Positions 42,007 through 52,906 of a stretch of 64,000 nucleotides of DNA are shown here, in pieces (the stretch's first letter is position 1; every line of letters starts with the position of its first letter). A model generated the notes under the pieces. It was not told the origin of the DNA and made no database searches. It saw only the letters and a list, made by a program, of their open reading frames with translations. Source of the stretch: Leifsonia shinshuensis (GTDB lineage Bacteria; Actinomycetota; Actinomycetes; Actinomycetales; Microbacteriaceae); NCBI RefSeq assembly GCF_014217625.1, contig NZ_CP043641.1, positions 2,914,001 through 2,978,000 on the forward strand, read 5' to 3'. Position numbers and translations under genes: made by a program.

Positions 42007-43026
42007 ATGAAGGCTGTCAGCTACACCTCGACCGGCGATTCCGACGTCCTCGTCCTCGGCGAGCGCGAGGAGCCGCACCCCGGCGACGGCGAGGTGCGCG
42101 TCCGCATCCACGTCTCGGGCGTCAACCCGACCGACTGGAAGGCGCGCCAGGGCGGCGGCCCGTCAGACCTCCCGCGGGCGCAGGTCCCGAACCAGGACGG
42201 CGCCGGAGTGGTCGACGAGGTCGGCGCGGGCGTCGCATCGGTGCGGCCCGGCGACCGGGTCTGGGTGTGGGACGCCGCCTACCAGCGTCCCGACGGCACG
42301 GCCCAGGAGCTCGTCGTGCTCCCGGAGGCCCAGGTTGTCCCGCTACCGGACGACGTGAGCTTCGATGTCGGCGCGTCGCTCGGCATCCCCGCGCTCACGG
42401 CGCACCGCGCGCTCACCGCGTACGAGGGCGCGGCGGGCGAACTCGCGCCCGGCACGCTCGACGGGCGCACCGTGCTGGTGGCGGGAGGCGCCGGAGCGGT
42501 GGGCCACGCGGCCATCCAGCTCGCGGTCTGGGCGGGTGCGACGGTGATCGCCACCGTCAGCAGCCACGAGAAGGCGGAGCTCGCGCGCGCGGCGGGAGCG
42601 CACCACGTGGTCAACTACCGCGAGCCGGACACCGCCGAGGCGATCGGCGCGCTCGCTCCGCGCGGCGTCGACATCGTCGTGGAGGTGAACGCCAGCGCCA
42701 ACGCCGAGCTGGACACGAAGGTGGCCGCGCGCGGCGCCACAATCGCGGTGTACGCGGACGCGCCAGGTTCGACCGAGGTGACGATGCCGATCCGCCCCGC
42801 GATGCAGAAGAATCTGCGCTGGCAGTTCCTGCTCACCTACACCGTCACCCCGGAGGCCAAGGCGGCCGCGGTGCGGGCGGTGGCGGCGGCCGCCGCGGCT
42901 GGTGCGCTGCCTGTGGGGGCCGAGCACGGCCTCCCGCTCACCCGCTTCCCGCTGGCCCAGACAGCCGACGCCCACGACGCCGTGAAGGACGGCGCCGTGG
43001 GCAAGGTGCTCATCGACGTGGGGTGA
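42007..43026 (+). CDS. NADPH:quinone reductase-like medium-chain dehydrogenase
   Basis: This 339-residue zinc-independent MDR protein has the N-terminal GroES-like part with VSGVNPTDWKARQG and VPNQDGAGVVDEVGAG. The NADPH motif AGGAGAVGHAAIQLA begins the Rossmann domain. The length is that of the quinone oxidoreductase/zeta-crystallin group. It stands alone, starting 32 bp after the protease gene. Confidence 0.9.
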   Translation: MKAVSYTSTGDSDVLVLGEREEPHPGDGEVRVRIHVSGVNPTDWKARQGGGPSDLPRAQVPNQDGAGVVDEVGAGVASVRPGDRVWVWDAAYQRPDGTAQELVVLPEAQVVPLPDDVSFDVGASLGIPALTAHRALTAYEGAAGELAPGTLDGRTVLVAGGAGAVGHAAIQLAVWAGATVIATVSSHEKAELARAAGAHHVVNYREPDTAEAIGALAPRGVDIVVEVNASANAELDTKVAARGATIAVYADAPGSTEVTMPIRPAMQKNLRWQFLLTYTVTPEAKAAAVRAVAAAAAAGALPVGAEHGLPLTRFPLAQTADAHDAVKDGAVGKVLIDVG

Positions 43027-44302
43027 GGACCGCCTCGGCCTGCTCGGGCTCGGGCTCCTCCGCGCGGACGCTGCGCGCCAGCCGGGTGATCTGCACCACC
43101 ATCGCCACCGCCGCCGCCACCGCGATGGCTGCCGCGTAGCCGAGCGCGGTGGGCAGCAGGCCGACGACGCCGATCAGTTCGCCCGCCGCGAGCGCCGGGA
43201 CGCCGTAGGCGAGGTAGCTCACCAGGAACACCCCGGCGAAGAGCTCGGCGCGCTGGTCGTTCGGCGCGAGCGGCGCGATGATCCGCAGCATGGCCGAGAA
43301 GCCGGCTCCGAATCCCGCTCCGGCCACCACCGCGCCCGCGAACAGCACGGGCAGGAGGCCTGCCGCGATCCCGACCGCGGTCAGCGCGATCCCGACCATG
43401 ATCGCCGCCATGGCCCACACGGTGGTGGTGCGCGCGGGGGCGCGGGTCAGCAGCAGCCCGGCGACGGCGCCGACCGCGGGCGGCACCGCGACGATCGCGC
43501 CGTTGAGGAGGCCGGAGTCCAGGTGGAAGACGCCGTGCAGGATCGACGGCGACAGCCCGATGAACAGCCCGGCCAGCATCCACGTCGCGAGGAACAGCGG
43601 CAGCGCCCCGACGAACTCGCCGCGCGCCTCCCGCGGGATGAACAGCCGCGGCGTGAGCGAGCGCAGCGCGCCCGGACGCGGGGCGACGGTCTCCGGCGAC
43701 GCGATCACCACGAGGATGCCTGCCACGAACAGCAGCGACAGGGTCACGAAGACGAGCGTGGTCGGCTGTGCCGTGAACTGCACGGCGAGTCCGGTGAAGA
43801 ACGCGCCGAGCGCGATCCCGCCGACCGGCGCCGTCGAGCCGATGGTGGCTCCGAGCTTCTTCTGCCGCTCGGGCGCGAGCTCCACCAGGGAGGCGGTGAA
43901 GGTGCTCATGGCGGCGCCCGTGGCGACGCCCTGAACCGAGCGGGCGGCGATGATCGAGCCGATGTCCTTCGAGAACAGGAACATCAGCATCGCTGCCACT
44001 TGGAGGGCGAGCGCGCCGACGAGCACGGGACGGCGGCCGATGTGATCGGACAGGGAGCCGGCGACGAGCAGCGTGATCAGCAGCGTGACCGCGTAGATCG
44101 CGAAGGCCACGGTCAGCAGCCACGACGGGAAGCCCCACTCCTGCTGGTACAGCACGAAGAGCGGGCTGGGCGCGCCGACGGCGAGCGCCACGGCGACGAA
44201 CGCGAGGGCGGTGCCGGTGAACGCGGCGGCCGGGCGCAGGCGCAGCGCACGCGTACGCGGCGGGCTTGCGAGCTTCGGGCAGCTCTCCCCTGCAGTGGAC
44301 AT
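43010..44302 (-). CDS. MFS efflux transporter controlled by TetR
   Basis: This 430-residue transporter has 12 helices, the motif GSLSDHIGRRPVL between helices 2 and 3, and a cytoplasmic central loop. AGGAGG precedes the ATG. It diverges from a TetR gene with two matching operators between, and its end overlaps the convergent quinone reductase gene by 17 bp. A drug or metabolite export role is likely. Confidence 0.9.
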   Translation of the reverse strand: MSTAGESCPKLASPPRTRALRLRPAAAFTGTALAFVAVALAVGAPSPLFVLYQQEWGFPSWLLTVAFAIYAVTLLITLLVAGSLSDHIGRRPVLVGALALQVAAMLMFLFSKDIGSIIAARSVQGVATGAAMSTFTASLVELAPERQKKLGATIGSTAPVGGIALGAFFTGLAVQFTAQPTTLVFVTLSLLFVAGILVVIASPETVAPRPGALRSLTPRLFIPREARGEFVGALPLFLATWMLAGLFIGLSPSILHGVFHLDSGLLNGAIVAVPPAVGAVAGLLLTRAPARTTTVWAMAAIMVGIALTAVGIAAGLLPVLFAGAVVAGAGFGAGFSAMLRIIAPLAPNDQRAELFAGVFLVSYLAYGVPALAAGELIGVVGLLPTALGYAAAIAVAAAVAMVVQITRLARSVRAEEPEPEQAEAVLTPRR

Positions 44303-44314
44303 CTCAGCCTCCTA

Positions 44315-44334
44315 AAAGCAAATCTGATTGCTTT
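44315..44334. promoter_or_regulatory. TetR operator, site 1
   Basis: AAAGCAA-ATCTGA-TTGCTTT: 7-bp perfect arms with a 6-bp spacer, next to the start of the MFS gene. Confidence 0.75.
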
Positions 44335-44361
44335 AACGGACTATAGAACGGGATCTGGTAA

Positions 44362-44381
44362 AAAGCAACAATCTTTGCTTT
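44362..44381. promoter_or_regulatory. TetR operator, site 2
   Basis: AAAGCAA-CAATCT-TTGCTTT: identical arms to site 1, 47 bp away and just upstream of the tetR start. Confidence 0.75.
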
Positions 44382-44392
44382 AAGCTATTCCC

Positions 44393-44956
44393 ATGACCAC
44401 AACGACACCGTCGAAGCGGACGGGCGGACGCAGCGCCGCGGTCATCCACAGCGTGCGCACCGCCGTCGAAGAGCTCGTCCGCGAGAAGGGCAGCGAGCGC
44501 GTGACCGTCCCGATGATCGCCGAGCGCGCCGGCGTCAACCCGACCAGCATCTACCGACGCTGGGGCGACCTCCCGACCCTCCTCAACGACATCGCCACCT
44601 ACCACCTCGACCCCGACCGTCCACTCGCCGACCGCGGCGACCTGCGCGACGACCTCACCGACTGGGCGGGTGGCATCGTCACGCACTTCCGCAAGCCGGT
44701 CAACGCCGCACTGCTGCGCGGCGGCGCCGGCGCGGCGGGCGAACGCACCTCCGACTGCCTCCGCAATCGGCGCACCGAGGCCGGCATGCTGCTCGCGCGA
44801 CACCCGGAGACCGGCGTGACCGAGGACGACGTGATGGACGTCGTGGTCGCCCCGATCGTCAATCGCGTCATCTTCCAGCCGTGGACGCTCGGCGACACGA
44901 CGGCGGAGGACATGGTCGCTCGGCTGTTCCGGCCGGGCGCGGGCTCCGCCGGGTAG
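44393..44956 (+). CDS. TetR-family regulator
   Basis: This 187-residue regulator has the HTH ERVTVPMIAERAGVNPTSIYRRWGDLPTLLNDI and a C-terminal TetR_C domain. It lies opposite the MFS pump with two identical-arm palindromes between, so it most likely represses both itself and the pump. Confidence 0.92.
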   Translation: MTTTTPSKRTGGRSAAVIHSVRTAVEELVREKGSERVTVPMIAERAGVNPTSIYRRWGDLPTLLNDIATYHLDPDRPLADRGDLRDDLTDWAGGIVTHFRKPVNAALLRGGAGAAGERTSDCLRNRRTEAGMLLARHPETGVTEDDVMDVVVAPIVNRVIFQPWTLGDTTAEDMVARLFRPGAGSAG

Positions 44957-44997
44957 CTCCCCCGCCGCGTCGGCGCGCGGCCCGCTAGTCTCGCAGA

Positions 44998-45741
44998 ATG
45001 GCCCGCCGCCCACGCACTGCGCAGGAGCGCACGGCCGCCCGCTCCGGCTGGGCGGTCGGTGTCGCGACCGCGCTGTACGGCATCTCGTTCGGCGCCCTCG
45101 CGACCGCGTCGGGCCTGGACGTCTGGCAGGCGTGCGTGCTCAGCCTGGTCATGTTCAGCGGCGGCTCGCAGTTCGCTCTCATCGGCGTGCTCGCGTCTGG
45201 CGGGGTCGCCGCGGGCGGCACGGCCATCGCCTCCGCCGCCCTCCTCGGCGTCCGCAACTCGTTCTACGCGCTGCGGCTGTCCCGCATTATCGGCCCGGGG
45301 TTCTGGAGGCGCGCCGCCGCGACCCAGCTCACGATCGACGAGTCCACGGCCGTCGCCACGGCCCAGACCGAGCCGCGCGCGCAGCGCATCGGGTTCTGGG
45401 TGACCGGCCTCGTCGTCTACTTCGGCTGGAACCTGATGACGCTCGCCGGGGCGCTCCTCGGCAACCTGATCGGCGACGTGAAGGCGTACGGGCTCGACGC
45501 GGCGGCGGCCGCGGCGTTCCTCGGCCTCCTCTGGCCGCGGCTGAAGGCGCGCCAGACGCAGGCGGTCGCGGTGGCGGCCGGGTTCGTCGCGACGCTGCTG
45601 ACCCCCTTACTCATGCCGGGCTTGCCGGTACTCGCCGCCGCGGTGGTGGCGATCGTGTTCGGCGTCCTCAACCTGTTCGGGCGGGGCGACGACCGGCCGC
45701 ACCCCGACCCGATCCCGATGGAACGGGAGGTCGAGCCGTGA
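44998..45741 (+). CDS. azlC: AzlC-family branched-chain amino acid exporter, large subunit
   Basis: This 247-residue protein has the AzlC opening GISFGALATASGLDVWQACVLSLVMFSGGSQF and LGVRNSFYALRLSRI. It forms a two-component exporter with AzlD for branched-chain amino acids or analogues. The stop overlaps the azlD GTG by 4 bp. A 16-residue basic leader precedes the first helix. Confidence 0.93.
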   Translation: MARRPRTAQERTAARSGWAVGVATALYGISFGALATASGLDVWQACVLSLVMFSGGSQFALIGVLASGGVAAGGTAIASAALLGVRNSFYALRLSRIIGPGFWRRAAATQLTIDESTAVATAQTEPRAQRIGFWVTGLVVYFGWNLMTLAGALLGNLIGDVKAYGLDAAAAAAFLGLLWPRLKARQTQAVAVAAGFVATLLTPLLMPGLPVLAAAVVAIVFGVLNLFGRGDDRPHPDPIPMEREVEP

Positions 45742-46043
45742 CGACCTGGAACATCATCCTGCTCGGCTCGATCGCGGTGCTCGCGCTCAAGGCCGCGGGC
45801 TGGCTGGTGCCGCCGAAGGCGCTCGACCATCCCGTCGTCGCCCGCACGAGCGACCTGCTGACCGCCGCGCTGCTCTCCGCGCTGATCTGCGTGCAGACGT
45901 TCGGCGCGGGACAGTCCCTGCACCTGGACGCGCGGCTCCCCGCGGTCGCGATCGCCGCCGGACTGTACGCGCTGCGCGTGCCGTTCATCGTCGTGGTGCC
46001 CGCGGCCGCGGTCGTCGCCGCGCTCATCCGGCTCCTGACCTGA
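45738..46043 (+). CDS. azlD: AzlD-family small subunit
   Basis: This 101-residue membrane protein has three or four helices with the AzlD patterns LKAAGWLVPPKALDHPVV and LLTAALLSALICVQTF. It is coupled to azlC by a 4-bp GTGA overlap. Confidence 0.92.
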   Translation: MTTWNIILLGSIAVLALKAAGWLVPPKALDHPVVARTSDLLTAALLSALICVQTFGAGQSLHLDARLPAVAIAAGLYALRVPFIVVVPAAAVVAALIRLLT

Positions 46044-46075
46044 TCGGTGTCGGCGGCCGTCTCTAACGTTCTGAC

Positions 46076-46480
46076 GTGACCGTATCCTGGCATCCCGTGG
46101 CGAACGCGCAGCCCTCGGAATGGGTGCTGAGCCAGGGCGCCCTCGGCCTGCCGTACGCGGTCGTCCGGCGGTTCGCGTTCGGCGACCCGAACCGGCCGGA
46201 CGTCTGGTACCGGGTCGTCACCTGGGCGCCGGGCTCGGACGGCCGGGAGCTGATCGGCTGGTGCCGCACGCTGGAGGCCGCGGCGGCGGTCGCGTGGGAC
46301 CACCGCTGCGCCGCCGAGTCGTGGCGGCACCACATGGCGGCCCGGCGGTCGGACACGGCGACCATGGCGGCGAAGCGTCCCAGCGCCGCCGAGCTCGTCC
46401 GGTTCTATCGCGCGGCGCTGGCGGCGCAGGGCGTTCGCCCGTTGCGCGCTTCACCTCCCCGGACGACGATGGAGCGATGA
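46076..46480 (+). CDS. Hypothetical soluble protein
   Basis: This 134-residue Trp- and Arg-rich protein has the central block RPDVWYRVVTWAPGSDGRELIGWCRTLEAAAAVAWDH, which looks like a compact alpha/beta domain. It starts at a GTG and its stop overlaps the next gene by 4 bp. I do not recognise the family. Confidence 0.7.
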   Translation: MTVSWHPVANAQPSEWVLSQGALGLPYAVVRRFAFGDPNRPDVWYRVVTWAPGSDGRELIGWCRTLEAAAAVAWDHRCAAESWRHHMAARRSDTATMAAKRPSAAELVRFYRAALAAQGVRPLRASPPRTTMER

Positions 46481-47031
46481 CGCAGACGCCGGGGCAGCAG
46501 ACGCCGGGTCCACAGACGCCGGAGCCGCAGACGCCGGACACGGACGACATCGACCCGGAGGACGGCCGCGCGGAGTCCGCGACCCAGCGCGCCGACCGCA
46601 ACTGGAACGAGATCCTGCAGGAGCTGCGGGTGACCCAGACGGGCACCCAGCTGATCAGCGGCTTCCTGCTCGCGATCGCGTTCCAGCAGCGGTTCGGAAC
46701 GCTGGACGCGTTCCAGGTGGGCTTCTACCTGGTCCTCGTCGTGCTCGCCGCCGGCAGCACAGCGCTCGGGCTCGCACCGGTCGCGTTGCACCGCCAGCTG
46801 TTCCGCCACCACGAGAAGGCGCAGTCCGTCTCCATCGCGAACCGGCTGCTGAAGATCACGCTGGGCCTGGTGGCCCTGCTGACCTCCGGCGTGGTGTTCT
46901 TCGTCTTCGACGTGACGCTGGGACTCGCGGCGGCGATCGCCGCGGGCGCCGGGATCCTGCTGGTGCTGGCGCTCCTGCTGCTGGTCTTCCCGGCGGCCGT
47001 GCTCAGCCGGCTCCGCCGACGGGCGGACTGA
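46477..47031 (+). CDS. DUF6328-family membrane protein
   Basis: This 184-residue protein has an N-terminal Gln/Thr/Pro repeat (TPGQQTPGPQTPEPQTPDTD), then the family block RADRNWNEILQELRVTQTGTQ and four membrane helices. It is coupled to the preceding gene by a 4-bp overlap and its end overlaps the convergent GntR gene by 29 bp. The function is unknown. Confidence 0.85.
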   Translation: MTQTPGQQTPGPQTPEPQTPDTDDIDPEDGRAESATQRADRNWNEILQELRVTQTGTQLISGFLLAIAFQQRFGTLDAFQVGFYLVLVVLAAGSTALGLAPVALHRQLFRHHEKAQSVSIANRLLKITLGLVALLTSGVVFFVFDVTLGLAAAIAAGAGILLVLALLLLVFPAAVLSRLRRRAD

Positions 47032-47680
47032 GCACCTCGGACAGCTCGCGGAGCGCGCCGTCCAGGATGTCGACCGCCTTCTCGTCGCTGCGGACCACCG
47101 CCCGGACGAATTCGAGGATCCGCGCGCGTGAGACCGCCTCCGCACCCTCGGTCGACAGCGTGAGATAGCGGACGAAACGCGGGATGAGGGTCTCGATCGT
47201 CTCGGCCAGCACGCGGTCCGGGATCGTGTCCAGGACGGCCGCGATCGCGCGCTGGAACGCGTCGATCGGCGACGGATCGGCGCCGTCGCTGTCGCGTTCC
47301 AGCCGCTCGGCCACCACCGTCAACTCGAGCTCGGTGTCCACGTCCACGTTCTGGACGGCTTGGCGAAGCGCCGTGGGGAGCAGGAGACGCAGCACGCCGA
47401 CGACCTGCACGATCTCGCCGATGTCGAGCGGCGACACCAGCGTGTAGCGGTTGGGCGCGGTGCGGATCAGTCCGACTTGCTGCAATCGGCCGATCGCCTC
47501 GCGCACCGGGGTGCGGGAGACGCGCAGCGCCTCGGTCAGCTCTCCGTCTTTGAGGCGCTCGCCTGGTGCGAGGTCGCCTCCGAGGATGCCGGCGAGGAGT
47601 ACCGCGTAGACATCGTTTCGGAGGAGGCGCCTGTCGGCCGCGAGCGAGGGAAAGCGCGCGCGGAGTTCTTCGAGGGTCAT
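47003..47680 (-). CDS. GntR-family regulator (FCD type) 1
   Basis: This 225-residue protein has a winged HTH (LAPGERLKDGELTEALRVSRTPVREAIGRLQQVGLI) followed by a helical effector domain. No ribosome-binding site precedes the ATG, so it may be leaderless. It faces a second GntR gene across a 160-bp gap with a long inverted repeat. Confidence 0.85.
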   Translation of the reverse strand: MTLEELRARFPSLAADRRLLRNDVYAVLLAGILGGDLAPGERLKDGELTEALRVSRTPVREAIGRLQQVGLIRTAPNRYTLVSPLDIGEIVQVVGVLRLLLPTALRQAVQNVDVDTELELTVVAERLERDSDGADPSPIDAFQRAIAAVLDTIPDRVLAETIETLIPRFVRYLTLSTEGAEAVSRARILEFVRAVVRSDEKAVDILDGALRELSEVLSPPVGGAG

Positions 47681-47701
47681 GGGGGGCTCGTTTCGTGAAC
47701 T

Positions 47702-47758
47702 CAGTTTTGCTCTGGTATATTTATAGATTAGCAGTGAGCATCTGACCAGAGCAAACTG
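47702..47758. promoter_or_regulatory. Long inverted repeat between two divergent GntR genes
   Basis: CAGTTTTGCTCTGGT (47702-47716) is repeated inverted as ACCAGAGCAAACTG (47745-47758), differing by one A. The 28-bp spacer is very AT-rich (TATATTTATAG). The symmetry suggests one site for each promoter. Confidence 0.65.
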
Positions 47759-47839
47759 TTCGTTCCACCCGTTCCTGCCCCGACCCGTCATCCGACGCGG
47801 ACCGGGCATGCAGGAGCCCGAACCCAGGAGCACCCGACC

Positions 47840-48490
47840 ATGCCCATGCCCACCGACCACGTGGCCCGCATCTCCCTGTCCGAAGAGGCCTACGTCCGCA
47901 TCGAGGCCGCCATCATGGACGGCACCCTCGAGCCGGGGGAACGCCTCCGCGACGCCGACCTCGTCGAATGGCTGGGGATCTCCCGCACCCCCATCCGTCA
48001 CGCGCTCGACCGCCTCGCCGAGCAGGGCCTGGTCGAGATGGAGCGCAACCGCTACACGCGCGTGGCGGAGTTCGACATCCTCGGCGTCCTCGGGTCCGTG
48101 CAGGTCGCCGGCGACCTGTGGGCCGGCGCCGCACTGCGCGGCCTCCCCTTCTGGGAGGCGGAGGACGACGACCTCGTGGACGACATCGAAGCCGAACTGG
48201 TGGAGGCCGCGGCGAACGACGACGCCGTCAAGTTCGTCTCCATCTTCGAGCGGCTCGTCGTCGCGTTCGCGCGCATCGAGGACAACAGCGTCCGCATCCG
48301 CACGCTCGGCAACGTGCTCCCCCAGGTCCGGAGGCTCGGCCGCAAGCTCCACGGCCGGCTCGACCCGCTCGCCCTCGAGCGCTTCGCACGCGAGCTGCGC
48401 GAGGCGACCGCCCGGCGCGACGGGCACGCGGCCGGCACCCTCATCGACGACTACGTGACACGCATCGGGGACGTCCTCGCCGACCTCTGA
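47840..48490 (+). CDS. GntR-family regulator (FCD type) 2
   Basis: This 216-residue regulator has the HTH LEPGERLRDADLVEWLGISRTPIRHALDRLAEQGLV and a helical ligand domain. The paired GntR protein shares the same order and length; the two look like an old divergent duplication. AGGAG lies 10 bases before the first ATG; a second ATG lies two codons later. No structural target gene is adjacent. Confidence 0.85.
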   Translation: MPMPTDHVARISLSEEAYVRIEAAIMDGTLEPGERLRDADLVEWLGISRTPIRHALDRLAEQGLVEMERNRYTRVAEFDILGVLGSVQVAGDLWAGAALRGLPFWEAEDDDLVDDIEAELVEAAANDDAVKFVSIFERLVVAFARIEDNSVRIRTLGNVLPQVRRLGRKLHGRLDPLALERFARELREATARRDGHAAGTLIDDYVTRIGDVLADL

Positions 48491-48644
48491 CCCCGTTTCC
48501 GACCGGAGACCCCCGATTCCACTCAGGGTCACCACGGGCCGCGATATCCGTGCTGACCCTGATGCCGCGCCCCCGTGCGCGGTCCTAGCGTGAGAACCAG
48601 ACCGCCAGAGGGGGAAAGTCCGGGGGGACTGTCCAGGGGGGACA

Positions 48645-48678
48645 CAGAAGGCCGGCCCCATGAGGGACCGGCCTTCTG
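48645..48678. terminator. Strong bidirectional hairpin after chvE
   Basis: A perfect 11-bp stem (CAGAAGGCCGG / CCGGCCTTCTG) closes a 12-nt loop. It lies 45 bp past the stop of the minus-strand sugar-binding protein and could also stop read-through from the GntR gene. Confidence 0.75.
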
Positions 48679-48722
48679 CTCTGTCTACAGCTGCCCGAGG
48701 GCGCCGACGACGTGGGCGCCGA

Positions 48723-49814
48723 CTACTTGGTCAGCGGCTCCAGGGTCGGGTCGTTGGCGTAGGCCTCCGCCGCGTTCGCCTTGGTGACGATGATCGGCTT
48801 GAGGAGGTAGGCCGGGACGACCTTGGCGCCGTTGTCGTACGACTTGTCGTCGTTCGTCTCCGGCTTCTTGCCCGCCTGCAGGTCCTTGACCATCTGGATG
48901 GCCTGCTTGACCAGGTTGCGGGTGTCCTTGTTGATGGTCGAGTACTGCTCGCCCGCCATGATGGACTTGACCGACTCGGCCTCGGAGTCCTGACCGGTGA
49001 CGATCGGGACCGGCTTGCCTGCGCCCTTCACCGAGGTGATGATGGCGCGGGCCAGGGTGTCGTTCGGCGACAGTACGCCGTCGAGCTCGGTCGAGCCGTA
49101 GCTCTTCGCGAGCAGGGTGTCCATGCGGGTCTGCGCGTTCGCCGGCAGCCAGCCCTGGGTGGCGGTCTGCTTGATGTCGGTCTCACCGGAGACGACCTTC
49201 AGCGTGCCGTCGTCGATCTTCGGCTGCAGGACCTTCATGGCGCCGTCGAAGAAGACCTTCGAGTTGGCGTCGTCGGGCGAACCGGAGAACAGCTCGATGT
49301 TGTACTTGGTCTTGCCCGGGTACTTGGCCTTCATGCCGTCGAGGAGGGCCTGGCCCTGGAGCTCGCCGACCTTCTCGTTGTCGTACGCGACGTAGTAGTC
49401 GACGTCCTTGGTGTTCAGGATGAGGCGGTCGTACGCGATGACGGTCGCACCGGCGTCGTGCGCGGCCTTGGCCTGCGCGGCGAGCTGGCCGCCGTCGACG
49501 GCGCCGATGATGACGACCTTGGCGCCGTTGGTGATCATCGACTGGATCTGCGACTGCTGGTCCGAGACGCCAGAGCCACCGGCGTACTGCACGTCCCCCT
49601 TGAAGCCGGCGGCCTTGAGGCCGTCGGTGAACAGGCCGCCCGCGAGAACCCAGTTCTCCGAGGTCTTGGTCGGGAGGGCGACGCCGATCGAGGCGTCCTT
49701 GGCGAAACCGGACGCCGTCGAGCTGCCGCTGGAGCCGTCACGGCTGGAGCAGCCCGACAGGGCGAGCGCGGCGGCAGCTGCGACAGCCACTGTCGCGAGT
49801 GCGATCTTGCGCAT
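48723..49814 (-). CDS. chvE: ChvE-type multiple-sugar binding lipoprotein
   Basis: This 363-residue lipoprotein has the lipobox ALALSGC and a periplasmic-binding fold of the ChvE/GguX type (GVALPTKTSENWVLAGG, then QIQSMITNGAKVVIIGAVDGG and LSPNDTLARAIITSVKGAG). The family binds monosaccharides such as glucose, galactose, xylose and arabinose. It is the last gene of an ATPase-permease-binding protein operon. Confidence 0.92.
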   Translation of the reverse strand: MRKIALATVAVAAAAALALSGCSSRDGSSGSSTASGFAKDASIGVALPTKTSENWVLAGGLFTDGLKAAGFKGDVQYAGGSGVSDQQSQIQSMITNGAKVVIIGAVDGGQLAAQAKAAHDAGATVIAYDRLILNTKDVDYYVAYDNEKVGELQGQALLDGMKAKYPGKTKYNIELFSGSPDDANSKVFFDGAMKVLQPKIDDGTLKVVSGETDIKQTATQGWLPANAQTRMDTLLAKSYGSTELDGVLSPNDTLARAIITSVKGAGKPVPIVTGQDSEAESVKSIMAGEQYSTINKDTRNLVKQAIQMVKDLQAGKKPETNDDKSYDNGAKVVPAYLLKPIIVTKANAAEAYANDPTLEPLTK

Positions 49815-49864
49815 TCTTTTCTCTTTCTCTGGTTGTGATGGTGCAGGGTTCGGGAAGGTGCAGG

Positions 49865-51213
49865 TCAGGAGGTCAGGGACCGCGAGGAGTCCTCCGCGGG
49901 GTCCGCGGTCGGGACCACGGCGGGCTGGTCGGCGCCGGCCGCGTCGAGCGCGGACTCCCGGCGGCCGCGGCCTCCGAACAGTCGCCCGATCAGCGATGGG
50001 CCGCCGCGGCGGTGCGAGTAGACGTCGATGCCGACGGCGATGAGGAGGACGAGGCCCTTGATGATCTGGACCCAGTCGCTGGTCACGCCGAGGAGCTGGA
50101 GGCCGTTGTTGAGGACCGCGATGACGAGACCACCGACGATCGAGCCGGCCACGGTTCCGATGCCGCCGGAGACCGCAGCACCACCGATGAAGACGGCGGC
50201 GATGGCGTCGAGCTCCCAGCCGAGGCCGTCCTGCGGGCCGGACGAGACCGAGCGGGCCACGGCGATCATGCCGGCCAGCGCAGCGAGCACCGACATGTTC
50301 ATCATCACGTAGAAGTTGACGCGCTTGATCTTCACGCCGGACAGCTCGGCGGCGTGCGAGTTGCCGCCGACCGCGTAGATGTGGCGGCCGAAGATCGTGT
50401 TCCGGGTGATGAACGAGTACAGGATGATCAGGACGCCGAGGATGATGCCCGAGACCGGGAACGAGGTGCCGACGCGGCCGCCCGCGAACAGGAACGTGAA
50501 GTAGATCACGACGGCGTCGAGCACGACGACCTTGAACACGCTCACCCACAGCGGCGCCTTGTCGGAGCCCATCTTCGTCTGGTTGCGGCGGGTGCGGACC
50601 TCCAGCAGCGCGATGACCACGGCGATGACGATGCCGAGCAGGAGGGTCGAGTTGTTGTAGCCGGTGTCCGGGCCCCACTCGGGCAGGAAGCCGCCGCCGA
50701 TGAACGTGAAGCCGTCCGGCACCGGGATGGTGTTGGCGTTTCCGATGAGCTGGTTGAGGCCTCGGAAGATGAGCATGCCCGCGAGGGTCACGATGAACGC
50801 CGGGACCCCGACGTAGGCGACCCACCAGCCCTGCCAGGCTCCGATCACGGCGCCGACGAGGAGGCCGAGCACGATCGCGAGCGGCCAGGGCAGGTTCCAC
50901 TGCGTCATCGCCTGCGCGACGATGATGCCGACGACCGCCGCGACCGAGCCGACGGACAGGTCGATGTGGCCGGCGATGATCACCATGACCATGCCGATCG
51001 CCAGCACCAGCACGTAGGCGTTCTGGTTGACCAGGTTGATCAGGTTGACCGGGTCGAGGGTCTTGCCGCCGGTGAGCAGCTCGAACAGCAGGACGATGAC
51101 GACGAGTGCGCCCAGGATGCCGAACTGGCGTCCGGTGGACTGGCCGCCGCCGAACATCTTGCCGAGGTCGCGGATCCCGCCGGACTTCTTCTTCGCTTCG
51201 ATCTGAGTGGTCA

Positions 51214-51214
<1 letters not shown>
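49865..51214 (-). CDS. mmsB: Multiple-monosaccharide ABC transporter permease (GguB/MmsB)
   Basis: This 449-residue permease has about ten helices, with MVMVIIAGHIDLSVGSVAAVVG, VPAFIVTLAGMLIFRG and the late block ELDAIAAVFIGGAAVSGGIGTVAG, all typical of RbsC/GguB permeases. A disordered acidic tail ends it. The ATG overlaps the ATPase stop by one base (TAATG). Confidence 0.93.
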
Positions 51215-52761
<1,547 letters not shown>

Positions 52762-52824
52762 CGTCGCTCCTTGGTGTGCTTCGGGCTGGGTAATGGCTGT
52801 GCTGGTGCGTGGGTTGCGCCTAAG

Positions 52825-52863
52825 TAGTAAACGCTAAATTCAGTCTTGGCGTCAAATAGTAAA
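52825..52863. promoter_or_regulatory. Promoter/operator region of the mms operon
   Basis: TAGTAAA occurs twice (52825-52831 and 52857-52863), 32 bp or about three helical turns apart, inside an AT-rich block 65-100 bp before the ATPase start. The ROK gene immediately upstream is the likely binder. Confidence 0.45.
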
Positions 52864-52906
52864 GACAACGGATGCATAACGGAATCCCGTGTCCGGGATG
52901 CGACGC

